From NCBI GenBank assembly GCA_017438975.1, contig JAFRUH010000014.1, positions 1 to 58,507 of the forward strand: a stretch of 58,507 bases of DNA, given 5' to 3'. This document shows, one piece after another, positions 8,311 through 17,541 of the stretch (within the stretch, counting starts at the first letter, position 1; every line of letters starts with the position of its first letter). The stretch comes from Bacteroidales bacterium. GTDB lineage: Bacteria > Bacteroidota > Bacteroidia > Bacteroidales > UBA932. A program made the position numbers and the translations under genes. Under the pieces are notes generated by a model. The model saw only the letters and a list, made by a program, of their open reading frames with translations, was not told the DNA's origin and made no database searches.

Positions 8311-9600
8311 CTATTCGTAGATGACCTTCTTGTTGATGTAGTCGTAGCAGAGAACGTCTTTCTCGACCATGTAGCGGTCTCTCGAAAGACCCAGCCGGAC
8401 GATCTTGAAAAGGCCGTTCTGGGTATCCACGCCATAATAATTCGCGCAGAACCGTGACTCCGAGTTCTCGGGACGGTCCGACATGCTGCTGCCCCGGAGG
8501 TTACCGGCCTGGTCGACGGCGATGCAGAGCAGCCCCGGGTACTTGGCCGGATAGTAGAGCAGGTCGTAGTGGGTGTGCCCGGAGAGCCAGATGACGAACT
8601 TGCCGCCCTTGTCGACCCAGGCCTGGACGATATCCCCGAGCGGGTTCGCTTCTCCGGGGACGTAGCCGTATTTCTCGGACGGGGACGCGACTTTTTCCCG
8701 GAGGGAGAACCGCTTGTCCGCATGGAAAGAATCGGAAACGATTGTGTGGAAGTTCGTTACGTCCGCGGTGCGGTGGTTCATGACACGTCCGCCTTTTTCA
8801 TTCTTGTTATAGACAGGGATCCGTGAGGTTTCGTCGAACTGGACGTTGTCCCCCTTGAAGTCATCGAGCGGATAGTGGCAGGCGACGATGACGGAGTAGC
8901 CGTAGACCTTGCTGGCGGGATCCAGCGTCTCGTCGAGACTGGCTTTGAGCCAGATCTCCTGCTCACTAGTCGAGAAACGGTGCTTGTCGTTGAAATGGAT
9001 GCCGTCCAGTCCGACGATCCGTATCTTCGCCGCTTTGAAATCTTTCAGCCAGAAGCAGGATTTGTAAAACGGGCTGGCCGGATCGTCATACCCTTTCGGC
9101 ATCGTGATCCCGAGGTCGTCGATATAATCGGCGAAGAAGGTGTCGAAATCCCAGGCCTTTCCCATATAATCCCAGTCGGCGGAAGCCTCCTGGTGACCTT
9201 TGTCATTCGATCCGAAGGCCCCGTCGTGGTTCCCGAGTACGAAAAGGGATTTCTCGGCGAGACCCGTCCGGCGCCACCACTGGGCGTCGTTGGGGTACTT
9301 TTCAGTAGCCTTTCCATAATATAGGACGGCGTCCCCCGTATTGACGACCGCATCGATGAAGGGGTTGTACTTGGAGAGGATATCCTGGATCTTTTTGACG
9401 GCGAAATCATCGCCGTGGATATCGGAATAGTGCAGGATTCCGAGAGACTGGACCTTGGGGGACTTGGCCACATAGCGGGCCTGGCGGATTTTTTCGAGGA
9501 CGACGGTGTCCTGCCGGTCCATGAGGGCTTGCCCGAAGGCGAGGGTGCTGAGGCTGAGCGCAAACGCTGCAGCGAGAAGAAGGCGGGTGATTCTTTTCAT
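8311..9600 (-). CDS. Secreted calcineurin-like metallophosphoesterase
   Basis: 429 residues with a Sec signal peptide ending near AFGQ (about residue 24). All dimetal phosphoesterase motifs are present in order: SDIHGDD, NTGDAV (GD), GNHD, CHYP and SGHTH. The family hydrolyses phosphomonoesters or diesters such as nucleotides or sugar phosphates with two metal ions; the substrate is unknown. It is convergent with the phosphodiesterase gene (6 bp between stops) and lies 4 bp before the stop of the next leftward gene, so it may share a transcript with the two small membrane proteins upstream. Confidence 0.85.
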   Translation of the reverse strand: MKRITRLLLAAAFALSLSTLAFGQALMDRQDTVVLEKIRQARYVAKSPKVQSLGILHYSDIHGDDFAVKKIQDILSKYNPFIDAVVNTGDAVLYYGKATEKYPNDAQWWRRTGLAEKSLFVLGNHDGAFGSNDKGHQEASADWDYMGKAWDFDTFFADYIDDLGITMPKGYDDPASPFYKSCFWLKDFKAAKIRIVGLDGIHFNDKHRFSTSEQEIWLKASLDETLDPASKVYGYSVIVACHYPLDDFKGDNVQFDETSRIPVYNKNEKGGRVMNHRTADVTNFHTIVSDSFHADKRFSLREKVASPSEKYGYVPGEANPLGDIVQAWVDKGGKFVIWLSGHTHYDLLYYPAKYPGLLCIAVDQAGNLRGSSMSDRPENSESRFCANYYGVDTQNGLFKIVRLGLSRDRYMVEKDVLCYDYINKKVIYE

Positions 9601-9604
9601 TTAT

Positions 9605-10033
9605 TTAAAACACCAGGGCGATGCCGCCCGGAGAGTAACGGACGATCAGATGGTTATTGATCTTTTTTTGGGAATTGATGAGGCAGAATTCATTGACGAG
9701 GAGCCAGATTCCGCCTCCGGCCGCGGCAAGGGCCCCGGCTCCGGCGAGATAATACCCGGTGTTGGAAGGATTATCTACCTGTGTGTCCATGGCTTCGATA
9801 TTCATCCCGATCAGGTATAAGGCACTGCCGCCGAGGGAGATGCAGGTCGCGATCTTCCGGTTTGTCAGCAACCGGTTCTGGCGGTTGAGCATCTCGACAT
9901 ACTGCCCGCTTTGGTACTGATTCAGTTCAGTGGCGTTCCGGTCCCGCCTGGAACCGTTCCCCCATTGGATCTGTGCGTCCATCAGGGTTGTAGAAGCGAT
10001 GACGGCTACGAGGATCAAAACAATTCTTTTCAT
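9605..10033 (-). CDS. Small envelope protein, paralogue of its upstream neighbour
   Basis: About 142 residues. An N-terminal signal sequence ending near DAQ is followed by a charged segment with N-x-Y-x-S-G-Q-Y, a hydrophobic segment (about 65-85), a second one (about 100-120) and the C-terminus SPGGIALVF. The gene upstream has the same layout: signal, QxxWGN, Q-G-Q, two hydrophobic segments, a helix with NS-(K)-QRIN and a GPDGIALVF tail. The two arose by duplication. No known domain is recognised. ATGs at 10039 and 10033 are both usable; 10033 matches the paralogue. Confidence 0.7.
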   Translation of the reverse strand: MKRIVLILVAVIASTTLMDAQIQWGNGSRRDRNATELNQYQSGQYVEMLNRQNRLLTNRKIATCISLGGSALYLIGMNIEAMDTQVDNPSNTGYYLAGAGALAAAGGGIWLLVNEFCLINSQKKINNHLIVRYSPGGIALVF

Positions 10034-10054
10034 ATTCATGCAAGTTACTAATCG

Positions 10055-10519
10055 TCAGAAAACAAGGGCGATCCCGTCCGGACCGTACTGGAGGGTAAGC
10101 TGATTGATTCTCTGTTTCGAGTTGTACAGCCTGAAACTGTTGATAAGGTGCAGGGCGGAACCCGTCATCATCGAAATAGCTCCGACGGAAAGAAGGGTGA
10201 TGCCTGCGAGAGATTTGGAGCTGATAGGCTGCCTTTCGTTCGTCTGTTCATCCCAGATGCGTTCTTTCTCTCCCTGGAAGAGAAGGACATATCCGGTGGC
10301 GAAGACCGCTCCGCCCGCAAGGGACACGATCAGGTCCGTTTTCAGTTTGTCGAGAATCCGGTCCTGTTCGTAGAGCATCGCTGCCATCTGGCCTTGGTCA
10401 TAAGGTCTGAACTCCTGGGAATAATCCTTCTGGTAAGGGGCGTTTCCCCAGGGCGTCTGCGCCCGGGCGACGGTTAAGGCCCCGAACAGGATCAGGGTGA
10501 TAAACAACAATCTTTTCAT
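10055..10519 (-). CDS. Small envelope protein, first of a duplicated pair
   Basis: 154 residues. The signal sequence ends near ARAQ and is followed by TPWGN, a segment rich in Asp and Gln, two hydrophobic helices (about 60-80 and 105-125) and a conserved tail GPDGIALVF. It is paralogous to the next gene, which begins 21 bp downstream. The start at 10519 is chosen over 10546 because the signal sequence begins there and a TATTTTTG promoter element lies at 10544-10551, overlapping the longer frame. Function unknown; it is likely an inner-membrane protein with two helices. Confidence 0.75.
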   Translation of the reverse strand: MKRLLFITLILFGALTVARAQTPWGNAPYQKDYSQEFRPYDQGQMAAMLYEQDRILDKLKTDLIVSLAGGAVFATGYVLLFQGEKERIWDEQTNERQPISSKSLAGITLLSVGAISMMTGSALHLINSFRLYNSKQRINQLTLQYGPDGIALVF

Positions 10520-10547
10520 AGTTCTGCCTTTTGCCTTTACATACAAA

Positions 10548-10584
10548 AATAAGAATAATCTTGCAGAAATAAGAATAATCTTGC
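10548..10584. repeat. Two-copy tandem repeat in a divergent promoter region
   Basis: The 20-bp unit containing AAATAAGAATAATCTTGC is repeated head to tail, between the leftward small-protein gene and the rightward hydrolase gene. The left copy merges with the minus-strand -7 element TATTTTTG (10544-10551). It may be a duplicated operator or a recent slippage event. Confidence 0.6.
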
Positions 10585-10641
10585 TTTGTCAAATCATTTT
10601 TTGTTAACTTCGTGCCGTTGACCCGGCCAGTTTTCTTGTCT

Positions 10642-11511
10642 ATGAGCACCCTTCCCTATACCGTTTCCCGCTTTGAAACAACAGTAGAAGAGGATGTTAC
10701 CTACGCCGTTTCCACCGGCTTCCGGACGGAGGCGCCGGTCGGGAATCCGTGGGCGACTTTCCGGCTCATCCTTCATCAGGGAAAACCGAAGCCCCTCTCC
10801 CTCAAGATGGATATCTACCGCCCCGAAGGGGACAGGAATGCATCCCGCCCGCTTCTTCTGATGATGCACGGCGGTTCTTTCTTTATCGGGAACAAGCGCG
10901 AGGCGGGCCAGACCGGCTGGTGCCGGTATTTCGCGTCCCTCGGCTATGTCGCCGTCTCCATCGACTACCGTCTCGGATTCCGTCCGACGCGGAAAGATGT
11001 CGGATCAGCGGAGTTCCGGGCGCTGGAGGATGCGGAGAACGCCCTCGCTTTCCTGCTCGGGCGGGAGGACCTCCGGATCGATCCGGGGCGGATTTTCATC
11101 GCCGGGACCAGCGCCGGAGCCATCACGGCGCTCCACCTCGCTTTCGGCATGGACCCGAAATTCCCCGTCAGGGCCGTCGCCAATCTTTGGGGCTCGGTCC
11201 ATGACCTGTCGGTCCTGGAGCGGGCCGCGGTGCCGATCCTCTCGTTCCAGTCCGAGAGGGATCCGGTCATGCCCTATGGAGAAGGGTATCCATTCCCGGC
11301 TATTTCGCTGATTTCCAGTCTGTTCTCGGAGAAGATGTACGGGACCCGCGCCGTCCACGAAAAGGCCCTCTCCCTCGGCCTCCGTGCTGAGCACCACCCC
11401 TGTCCCGAAAAACGCCACCGCCTGCATCTGGATAGGGACGGAAACTATACGTCCCGGTTCTATGAGATCCGGGACGCGATGGCGGCATTCTTTGCCGGAG
11501 AGATGCAATAA
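10642..11511 (+). CDS. Alpha/beta hydrolase, carboxylesterase type
   Basis: 289 residues, no signal peptide, so probably cytoplasmic. The oxyanion-hole motif MHGGSFFIG and the nucleophile elbow GTSAGA are clear; SERDPVMPYG likely supplies the acidic residue and the His near the C-terminus (KRHRLHLD) the base. The layout fits hormone-sensitive-lipase-like or BD-FAE-like esterases that remove acyl groups from small esters. I start at ATG 10642 instead of GTG 10612 because the extra ten residues are not hydrolase-like. Its stop is 2 bp from the stop of the convergent MscS gene. Confidence 0.8.
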   Translation: MSTLPYTVSRFETTVEEDVTYAVSTGFRTEAPVGNPWATFRLILHQGKPKPLSLKMDIYRPEGDRNASRPLLLMMHGGSFFIGNKREAGQTGWCRYFASLGYVAVSIDYRLGFRPTRKDVGSAEFRALEDAENALAFLLGREDLRIDPGRIFIAGTSAGAITALHLAFGMDPKFPVRAVANLWGSVHDLSVLERAAVPILSFQSERDPVMPYGEGYPFPAISLISSLFSEKMYGTRAVHEKALSLGLRAEHHPCPEKRHRLHLDRDGNYTSRFYEIRDAMAAFFAGEMQ

Positions 11512-11513
11512 GG

Positions 11514-14102
11514 CTACTTGTCAATCTCCGGCATCATCTTGATGTAGAGGTCGCGCTGCGGGAACGGAATTTCGATGCCGTTCTCGTTAAGGGCGTTGTA
11601 GATCAGTTCCTTCGCCCTCGCGGCATAGGTGTAGTGCTCCTCGACGACGATGAACTGGTAGACGGACAGGTTGACGCTGTTGTCCCCGAAATCCTTGAAC
11701 CTGACCTGGACCCCGAAGGACGGGTCGACGACGTTCCTGCCGTAGGCGTCCTTCACCTGGAGCGGCTCCAGGGCTTTGATGATGATCTTCCGGACTACAT
11801 CGACATCGACGCCGTATTTGACGCCCACATCGAAGGAAAGCATCTCGTAGGAGTGGTTCTTCGTCAGGTTCTTGAAGTTCTTGTTGAAGAGAGTCGAATT
11901 CGGGAAGGCCATGACGGCCCCGTCCGCGGCCACGATCTGGGTGCTCTGGTAGTTGATGCTGTCGACCTTGCCGCGGATGCCGTCGCATTCGATGAAGTCT
12001 CCGACCCGCAGTCGTCCGGACATCAGCTGGACCCCGTAGAAGAAGTTGTTGAGGATATCCTTCATGGCGAATCCGAGACCGGTGGCGAGACCTGCGCCGA
12101 TAACCTTGATGGCGGCCGTCGGGATCTGCAGGAGGATGAAAATCGCGATGATGTAGATGCCCCAGAGGGCGATGGCGATGATGTTTTCGGCCAGGGTGAA
12201 GTTGGCCTGGTTCTCATGGAAAAGGCGTCCCGTGGACCCTTTCAGGATCGTGCGGATCTTCGCGATGCGGTAGATGGACTTCCCTGCGTAGACCAGATAC
12301 CGGAACAGGAAGAAGAGCACGATGACGAGGATCAGTTTCGAAAGGGAGAGGCGGATGTACCCTTCCACGTTGAGGAAAGGGAAGTTGTAATATTCGTTGA
12401 AAACGCCGGTCAGGTCGAAGACGCTGGAGGCCAGATAGAGGCTGATGGGCAGGGAAAGGACCAGGGCGATAGGCAGGAGCGCCTGCTTGCAGAAGGAGTG
12501 GGGCCAGGTCACGGCGATCAGGTCCTCGTCGGTGTCGCAGGGCATGTTGGGATGGTCCTCGATGTACCGTTCCTTGGTCGCACGGATATGACGGACGTAA
12601 TAGATGTGCAGGAGGTCGTATACGGCGGTGATCGTCTGGAGGATGGTCAGCTGGAAGATCCACCAGATCAGGAGCTGGACGCCGAGAAGGACGTATCCGC
12701 GGAGGGCGATGAGGGTCGTCGCGATCAGGATCAGCAGCGAAATCCATCCGTAAATCACGTCCCAGTGGGGGAGGGCCTTCCGGTTGCGGTACAGGGTCCA
12801 GGCCTGGAACAAGGTGAAAATCAGCAGGACCGGCGGGAAGATGATGTTCAGGACGCTGTTGGGAATGAAGGCGATCCGCAGCGAGATGACGATCAGGCTC
12901 AGCAGCAGGATCGGGAAATACAACCGGAGGCCTTTCCGGATCTCGTCCCCCTTCAGCCGGATGACGAGGGAGACGAGGATCGCCGCGAGCATCCAGGCGA
13001 ATTCGACGAGCAGTTTCGACGCCATCGAGAAGAAATTCTGCTTCGACGCGGCGCTTGCGATCCAGATGGACACGGCGAAAATGATCACCCCCGTGATGAG
13101 GATCATTTCGAACTTGTGCCCGGCGAACCGCTCGTGCTTGAAGAACTTGACCTTGCGGGTCAGGACGGTGACGAGAAGGAGGCTCAGGAGAATCGAAACC
13201 AGCAGGTAGAACAGGACGAACACGGAGAAACCGATGACCATCGGTCCGCGCCACTGGCTCCGGACGTCGCCGATGGCTTTCGGACTGTATTTTTCCTTGG
13301 CGTCGAACATGGCCTGGAACCAGTACCGGCGGAAGGATTTGAGGATCGTCCCGTACGGGGTCTGCCCGTCGATGAAAATTTTGTTCTGGACGGTCTTGTA
13401 CCGCTGCTGGGCGTAGTCGTAGGCCGATTTCAGCATGGCGGACGTCTCCGAGTAGTGGGTGCTGTCGCGGACCAGCTGTTCCTTCTGGATCCGGGTCGAT
13501 TCCAGCAGGCTCGAAGCGTAGAAGAGACAGCTGTCCCGGTCGATCTGCCCGAGGGAATCCAGCATGAACCCCCGGTCCCGCATTTCCTTTCCCCTCCGGC
13601 TGGTCCTGGTCCTCCGGAGCGAATCCGGAGCAGGGATCCCTGCTTCGATAAAGACGACATTCCCCAGGCTGTCCAGATACTCTACCGTATCGGAGGGAGG
13701 GAGGCTCCGGAGGGTATGGACCAGCCGGTCGTAGCGGTCGATGTCGATATCGAGCCGGGTGATGATGTCGTCGAATGGCAGTTTCCGGGCGGCGAATTCG
13801 TCGTACTGGCGGGAGACCTCGTTGAGCGCATAGGTCATGTCGAAGGTGTAGTCCTGTTTCTGGGAATACAGCATCAGGGACAGCTCATTGCTCCGCTGCA
13901 TCATCTGTACGAGCCTCAGGTGCTGGAGGGCGCCGAGGCTTTTCGTCCGCTGGCTCATCCTTTCAGACATCATCCAGGCTGAACGGAGTTCATACCGGAG
14001 GACGGACAGGGTATGGGCCAGGTCCTTTTCGTTGAGGACGGCGTAGGCGGGTATGAGAAAGACCAGCGCAACGGCCAGGGCAAGGATTCTTTTCTTTTTC
14101 AT
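11514..14102 (-). CDS. Large MscS-family mechanosensitive channel
   Basis: 862 residues. A signal or first helix (1-22) is followed by a long periplasmic helical region (about 25-270) and many membrane helices from about 280 on. The MscS core (about 630-850) has the pore helix with Gly/Ala-rich GAGLATGLGFAMKD and the beta domain segment GDFIECDGIRGKVDSIN, then an alpha/beta C-terminus. It should release solutes on hypo-osmotic shock, like the large MscK/YbdG-type relatives. The -7 element at 14106-14113 lies only 3 bp before the ATG, so the mRNA may be nearly leaderless; this excludes the upstream in-frame start at 14126. Confidence 0.85.
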   Translation of the reverse strand: MKKKRILALAVALVFLIPAYAVLNEKDLAHTLSVLRYELRSAWMMSERMSQRTKSLGALQHLRLVQMMQRSNELSLMLYSQKQDYTFDMTYALNEVSRQYDEFAARKLPFDDIITRLDIDIDRYDRLVHTLRSLPPSDTVEYLDSLGNVVFIEAGIPAPDSLRRTRTSRRGKEMRDRGFMLDSLGQIDRDSCLFYASSLLESTRIQKEQLVRDSTHYSETSAMLKSAYDYAQQRYKTVQNKIFIDGQTPYGTILKSFRRYWFQAMFDAKEKYSPKAIGDVRSQWRGPMVIGFSVFVLFYLLVSILLSLLLVTVLTRKVKFFKHERFAGHKFEMILITGVIIFAVSIWIASAASKQNFFSMASKLLVEFAWMLAAILVSLVIRLKGDEIRKGLRLYFPILLLSLIVISLRIAFIPNSVLNIIFPPVLLIFTLFQAWTLYRNRKALPHWDVIYGWISLLILIATTLIALRGYVLLGVQLLIWWIFQLTILQTITAVYDLLHIYYVRHIRATKERYIEDHPNMPCDTDEDLIAVTWPHSFCKQALLPIALVLSLPISLYLASSVFDLTGVFNEYYNFPFLNVEGYIRLSLSKLILVIVLFFLFRYLVYAGKSIYRIAKIRTILKGSTGRLFHENQANFTLAENIIAIALWGIYIIAIFILLQIPTAAIKVIGAGLATGLGFAMKDILNNFFYGVQLMSGRLRVGDFIECDGIRGKVDSINYQSTQIVAADGAVMAFPNSTLFNKNFKNLTKNHSYEMLSFDVGVKYGVDVDVVRKIIIKALEPLQVKDAYGRNVVDPSFGVQVRFKDFGDNSVNLSVYQFIVVEEHYTYAARAKELIYNALNENGIEIPFPQRDLYIKMMPEIDK

Positions 14103-14105
14103 GAC

Positions 14106-14113
14106 CAAATATA
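14106..14113 (-). promoter_or_regulatory. -7 element very close to the MscS start codon
   Basis: TATATTTG on the minus strand is a perfect -7 match. Transcription would begin at or within a few bases of the ATG at 14102. No clear TTTG lies 19-21 nt upstream, so the call rests on the -7 element alone. Confidence 0.4.
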
Positions 14114-14192
14114 AGAATAATTCCATTCATTCGGCACGGATGTTGGATATAAGCGGACAAATCGTTCTAATTTTCTAACGTTATTGTAAAAA

Positions 14193-14744
14193 ATGGAAAA
14201 ACTTAATGCTCCTGCCATCCTGGTCGTCGACATGCTCAACGACTTCGTAACGGGCGCTCTCGGTTGCGACCGCGCCAAAGCTATCGTTCCGGCTACCGCC
14301 CGGCTTCTGAAGGCCGCCCGTGAGAAGGGTGTTCCCGTTATCTTCTGCAACGACTGCCACCTTCCCGGCATCGACCGCGAACTGATCATCTGGGGCGACC
14401 ATGCCATCAAGGGCACTCCGGGCGCCGAGGTGATTCCCGAACTGGAACTGTGCGACAAGGACTATGTCGTTCCGAAGCGCCGCTACAGCGGTTTCTTCCA
14501 GACCGATCTCGATATTCTCCTTAAGGAGCTTGGCGTCAAGACTGTCATCATGACCGGTCTCCACGCCCATATGTGCGTCCGCCATACGTCTGCCGACGCT
14601 TTCTGCCTCGGCTATGATGTCGTCGTCGCGAAGGAAGCGACCGACTCCTTTACCGAAGAGGATTACAAGGCCGGTCTCGCCTACCTGAAGACCTGCTACG
14701 GCGCCGACGCCTATTCCAACGACGAACTCATCGCCGCTTTCTGA
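14193..14744 (+). CDS. Isochorismatase/nicotinamidase-family cysteine hydrolase
   Basis: 183 residues, cytoplasmic. The catalytic triad is visible: Asp in VVDMLNDF (about residue 14), Lys in VVPKRRYSGF and Cys in HAHMCVRHT (about residue 128). Metal ligands may include CNDCH. Family members hydrolyse amides or vinyl ethers, for example nicotinamide to nicotinate in NAD salvage; length and motifs fit that branch but do not prove the substrate. It stands alone between the MscS gene (divergent) and the terminator at 14766-14801. Confidence 0.85.
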   Translation: MEKLNAPAILVVDMLNDFVTGALGCDRAKAIVPATARLLKAAREKGVPVIFCNDCHLPGIDRELIIWGDHAIKGTPGAEVIPELELCDKDYVVPKRRYSGFFQTDLDILLKELGVKTVIMTGLHAHMCVRHTSADAFCLGYDVVVAKEATDSFTEEDYKAGLAYLKTCYGADAYSNDELIAAF

Positions 14745-14765
14745 TCCCTGTCGGAGATAAAGATG

Positions 14766-14801
14766 AACGGGAGCGACTCATCCGAGCCGCTCCCGTTTTT
14801 T
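14766..14801 (+). terminator. Intrinsic terminator after the nicotinamidase-like gene
   Basis: ACGGGAGCG...CGCTCCCGT forms a strong stem, followed by TTTTTT. It lies 20 bp after the stop at 14744. Confidence 0.9.
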
Positions 14802-14838
14802 CCGTTCCGGGGCAGTGTCGTTGGGAATCCAAGCCACT

Positions 14839-17460
14839 CTACGGCAGTCGTTTCAAGGCGGCGGCGAGGCGGTCTCCGAGGCCGATCGTATAGCCTTCGG
14901 ACAGGAAATAGACCGCCCCCTCCCTGTCCATGATTACGAAATACGGTTTCCGGGTCACCCCGCCCGCGGCGCCCCGGCCGACCTTGAAGGTCTCTTCCAG
15001 ATTGATGAGGAGACCTTCTCCGTCATCCCCCGCCAGGGTAATGTTGGATGGAAGCCCCTTGAATTTACCGCCCGCAAGGGAGCCGATCAGCCTTTGGACA
15101 CCCGCCTGCACCGTAATCAGTTCGATTGTCCCTCCCCAGGCCTCCAACTCTTCGCGTGCGGCCACGAGGTCGTTCAGCGCATGGACCGTCGGCTCTTCGC
15201 CCGGGGTGATGCAGCCGAAAATGGCAAAGTCCTTATCCTTGAAATCCCCGGCAAGCGCTTCGGCGACTTCACTTCTCAGCCGGCCGATGATGGGCAGGGC
15301 ACCCGAATCTTCCTTGACGGTGAGGTCGACGTCGGTAACAGCCCCTTCCTTGATCGTAAAGTACTGCAGGACAGCCGGTACGGATCCGTCCTCCCGGCGG
15401 GCTCCGGAGACGAGGATGTACTCGCCCGTGTCGAGACGGACGCCGTTCTTGAACGATCCGGCCCAGTCGGTGCCGCCGCCCATGTCGACTTCTCCCTCAT
15501 CGAAGGTAAGCAGCCTGGGGCGCCCCTCCGTGATCTTGCTGATGGTAAAATGGGTATAATAACCCGGGTTTATGACCCGGCCTTCGGATTTGAAGCGGAG
15601 GCGGAGAGTTCCCTTGGGAGATTCGGGGACGGTGGCGGCCCCGTCAAAGTCGACGTCGGTCCAGGCGTCTCCGTTCCTGTACCGGACTTTTCCCGTCACC
15701 GGATCGATGAGCGCGGCCGTTCCGAAGGTGCGGGCGAGCGACACGAAGAAGATGTCACGGGAATGGGGGTCTGTAATCCGTCCTTTCCAGACGCCGAGTG
15801 GCGACTGGGTGATGTTCCACCGGCCCGGCGTGCGGTCGATGCGGACGCTGTCCCGGATCCATGCGAGGATCTTTTCAGGACCGTCCGCGCCTGAGAACCG
15901 TCCGCCGGAAACGGCCGTCAGGGCTTCCCGGTACGGGGTCAGGAACTCGTTGGAAACGCGCTGCGGGGTGCTTTCCGGGTTGAGGGCATGGTTGTAATCG
16001 TCCCAGAGGACGTCGGGGGTTACGTCGCGGAGGTCCTTCCGGCTTAGGCCGGAGAGGATCGTTTCGACCCTTTCGTGGTCGGCCGCCTTTTCCATAAAGG
16101 CGCGGAGGGTCTCGTGGTTGCCTTTCGACTGGACGAGGGGATGGGCCATGTGGTGGCCGTACCCGTATCCGGCGGCAAGGGCTCCGGCGGCTTCCGGGGT
16201 GAGGAAGGTCCCGGCCCAGGCGGTGCGGACCGAGTCCTCCCGGGCCAGGCGGCGGCTGTTCTCCTCCCTCTGCTCCGGAGTCACTTCCGGGAACCGGGCC
16301 TTCTCGGGCGGAGGCACGATCTCAAGGTCCTCCCGGGTCGGGGAGGGCGTTTCGGCCAGATGGACCACGACCTCGGAATCCAGGCCGAAAGATACTTTGG
16401 CCCATCCGTAAAGACCGTCTTTCGAGGCCCATACGAGGAGGTCGCCGAGTCCGGACGAGATGGAGGTGAGGCCCTTCGCGTCCGTGAACCGGCTGACGGC
16501 CGGATAGAATTCGGCGTAGTTGTAGATGCAGAAATCGACCCTCGCTCCTTCAACGGGATTTCCGTCGGGTCCGAGGACGCGGATCCGGGCCCCAGCGGTC
16601 TTGGCGTAGTTCCCGATCAGATTGATTTCCGTATAATTGGGCCCTCGCAGCACGACTTCTTCCGGGCCATGGTATTCCCCGAAGACCTTGGTGTGGGTGA
16701 ACATGCAGCGGGAGGCGGGGGCGTTGAACCAGCCGAGGTCGAGAACCGGTTCCGGTTCGCAGGCCCCGAGGAAGTGCCATTTCCCGTCCGCCCAGGCCTC
16801 GACCCAGGCGTGGTTGTCGTCGGTATGGGCCCATCTCGGCGTGTAGACCTGCCGGGCGGGGATGCCGACGCTGCGGAGGGCCGTGACCGTGACGACAGAC
16901 TCTTCTCCGCAGCGGCCTTCCGTGTTGTTGACCGTGTTGAGCGGGGAAGAGGTCCGGCCGTCGGAAGGGTGGTAGGTCACTTTCTCGTGGCACCAGTGAT
17001 TGACCTCCAGGATCGCGTCCGCCATGGACAACCCCTTGACGCGCGGCGCCAGCTCCTGGTAGAAGACGGTCCGGGCCGAATCGAGGGATTCATTGTTGAC
17101 CCGTACGGGCAGGACGAAATGGCGGAAAATCTCTTCCGGAACGTTCCAGCCCATCTCCTTCCGGGCGCGGAAAGCAGCCCGGACGTTTTCAAGATGAAGG
17201 ACTGTCGGATAGTCCGTTATGTCGGCTGTCGGCATATAGGCGTAGAGGAAGTCGAGCGCTTCTTTCTCCTCGGCGGTGAGTTTTCCTTCAGGGGCATAGA
17301 GGCTCTCCCAGGCGGGGCCGAACGTCTCGGCACGGGCATTGAGCACGGAGTCCACTTCCCGGCGGAAGGATTCGTCAGAAATGAAATGTGGCCGGCCGCA
17401 CCCGGCCGTCAGCAGAAGGACGGCTACGGGGAAGACCATCCGGAGGAGGCTGTTTTTCAT
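14839..17460 (-). CDS. Large transglutaminase-like lipoprotein
   Basis: 873 residues. The lipobox (LTAGC) is at about residues 17-21. A transglutaminase-like cysteine protease fold spans about 130-270, with catalytic Cys in GRCGEE (about 182), His in DDNHAWVEAW and an acidic residue after DGKWHFLGACEPE. An Ig-like or carboxypeptidase-regulatory-like domain follows (about 285-360), and the C-terminal part ends in a thioredoxin-like fold without an obvious CxxC. Such secreted proteins are usually peptidases or amidases acting on peptides or cell wall. Single-gene unit; the stop lies near the terminator of the convergent nicotinamidase-like gene. Substrate unknown. Confidence 0.8.
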   Translation of the reverse strand: MKNSLLRMVFPVAVLLLTAGCGRPHFISDESFRREVDSVLNARAETFGPAWESLYAPEGKLTAEEKEALDFLYAYMPTADITDYPTVLHLENVRAAFRARKEMGWNVPEEIFRHFVLPVRVNNESLDSARTVFYQELAPRVKGLSMADAILEVNHWCHEKVTYHPSDGRTSSPLNTVNNTEGRCGEESVVTVTALRSVGIPARQVYTPRWAHTDDNHAWVEAWADGKWHFLGACEPEPVLDLGWFNAPASRCMFTHTKVFGEYHGPEEVVLRGPNYTEINLIGNYAKTAGARIRVLGPDGNPVEGARVDFCIYNYAEFYPAVSRFTDAKGLTSISSGLGDLLVWASKDGLYGWAKVSFGLDSEVVVHLAETPSPTREDLEIVPPPEKARFPEVTPEQREENSRRLAREDSVRTAWAGTFLTPEAAGALAAGYGYGHHMAHPLVQSKGNHETLRAFMEKAADHERVETILSGLSRKDLRDVTPDVLWDDYNHALNPESTPQRVSNEFLTPYREALTAVSGGRFSGADGPEKILAWIRDSVRIDRTPGRWNITQSPLGVWKGRITDPHSRDIFFVSLARTFGTAALIDPVTGKVRYRNGDAWTDVDFDGAATVPESPKGTLRLRFKSEGRVINPGYYTHFTISKITEGRPRLLTFDEGEVDMGGGTDWAGSFKNGVRLDTGEYILVSGARREDGSVPAVLQYFTIKEGAVTDVDLTVKEDSGALPIIGRLRSEVAEALAGDFKDKDFAIFGCITPGEEPTVHALNDLVAAREELEAWGGTIELITVQAGVQRLIGSLAGGKFKGLPSNITLAGDDGEGLLINLEETFKVGRGAAGGVTRKPYFVIMDREGAVYFLSEGYTIGLGDRLAAALKRLP

Positions 17461-17541
17461 GGCGTGATCGATTATTTCCCTGCAAGATACGAAAATAATC
17501 CCTGAAATTGACTAATTTTGCCCCGCCGTAGTGTATTTGTC

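Noticed and set aside
11634-13982. Very long open frame antisense to the MscS gene
   Set aside because: Shadow of codon bias; composition of Asp, Glu, Gly and Arg repeats without any fold.
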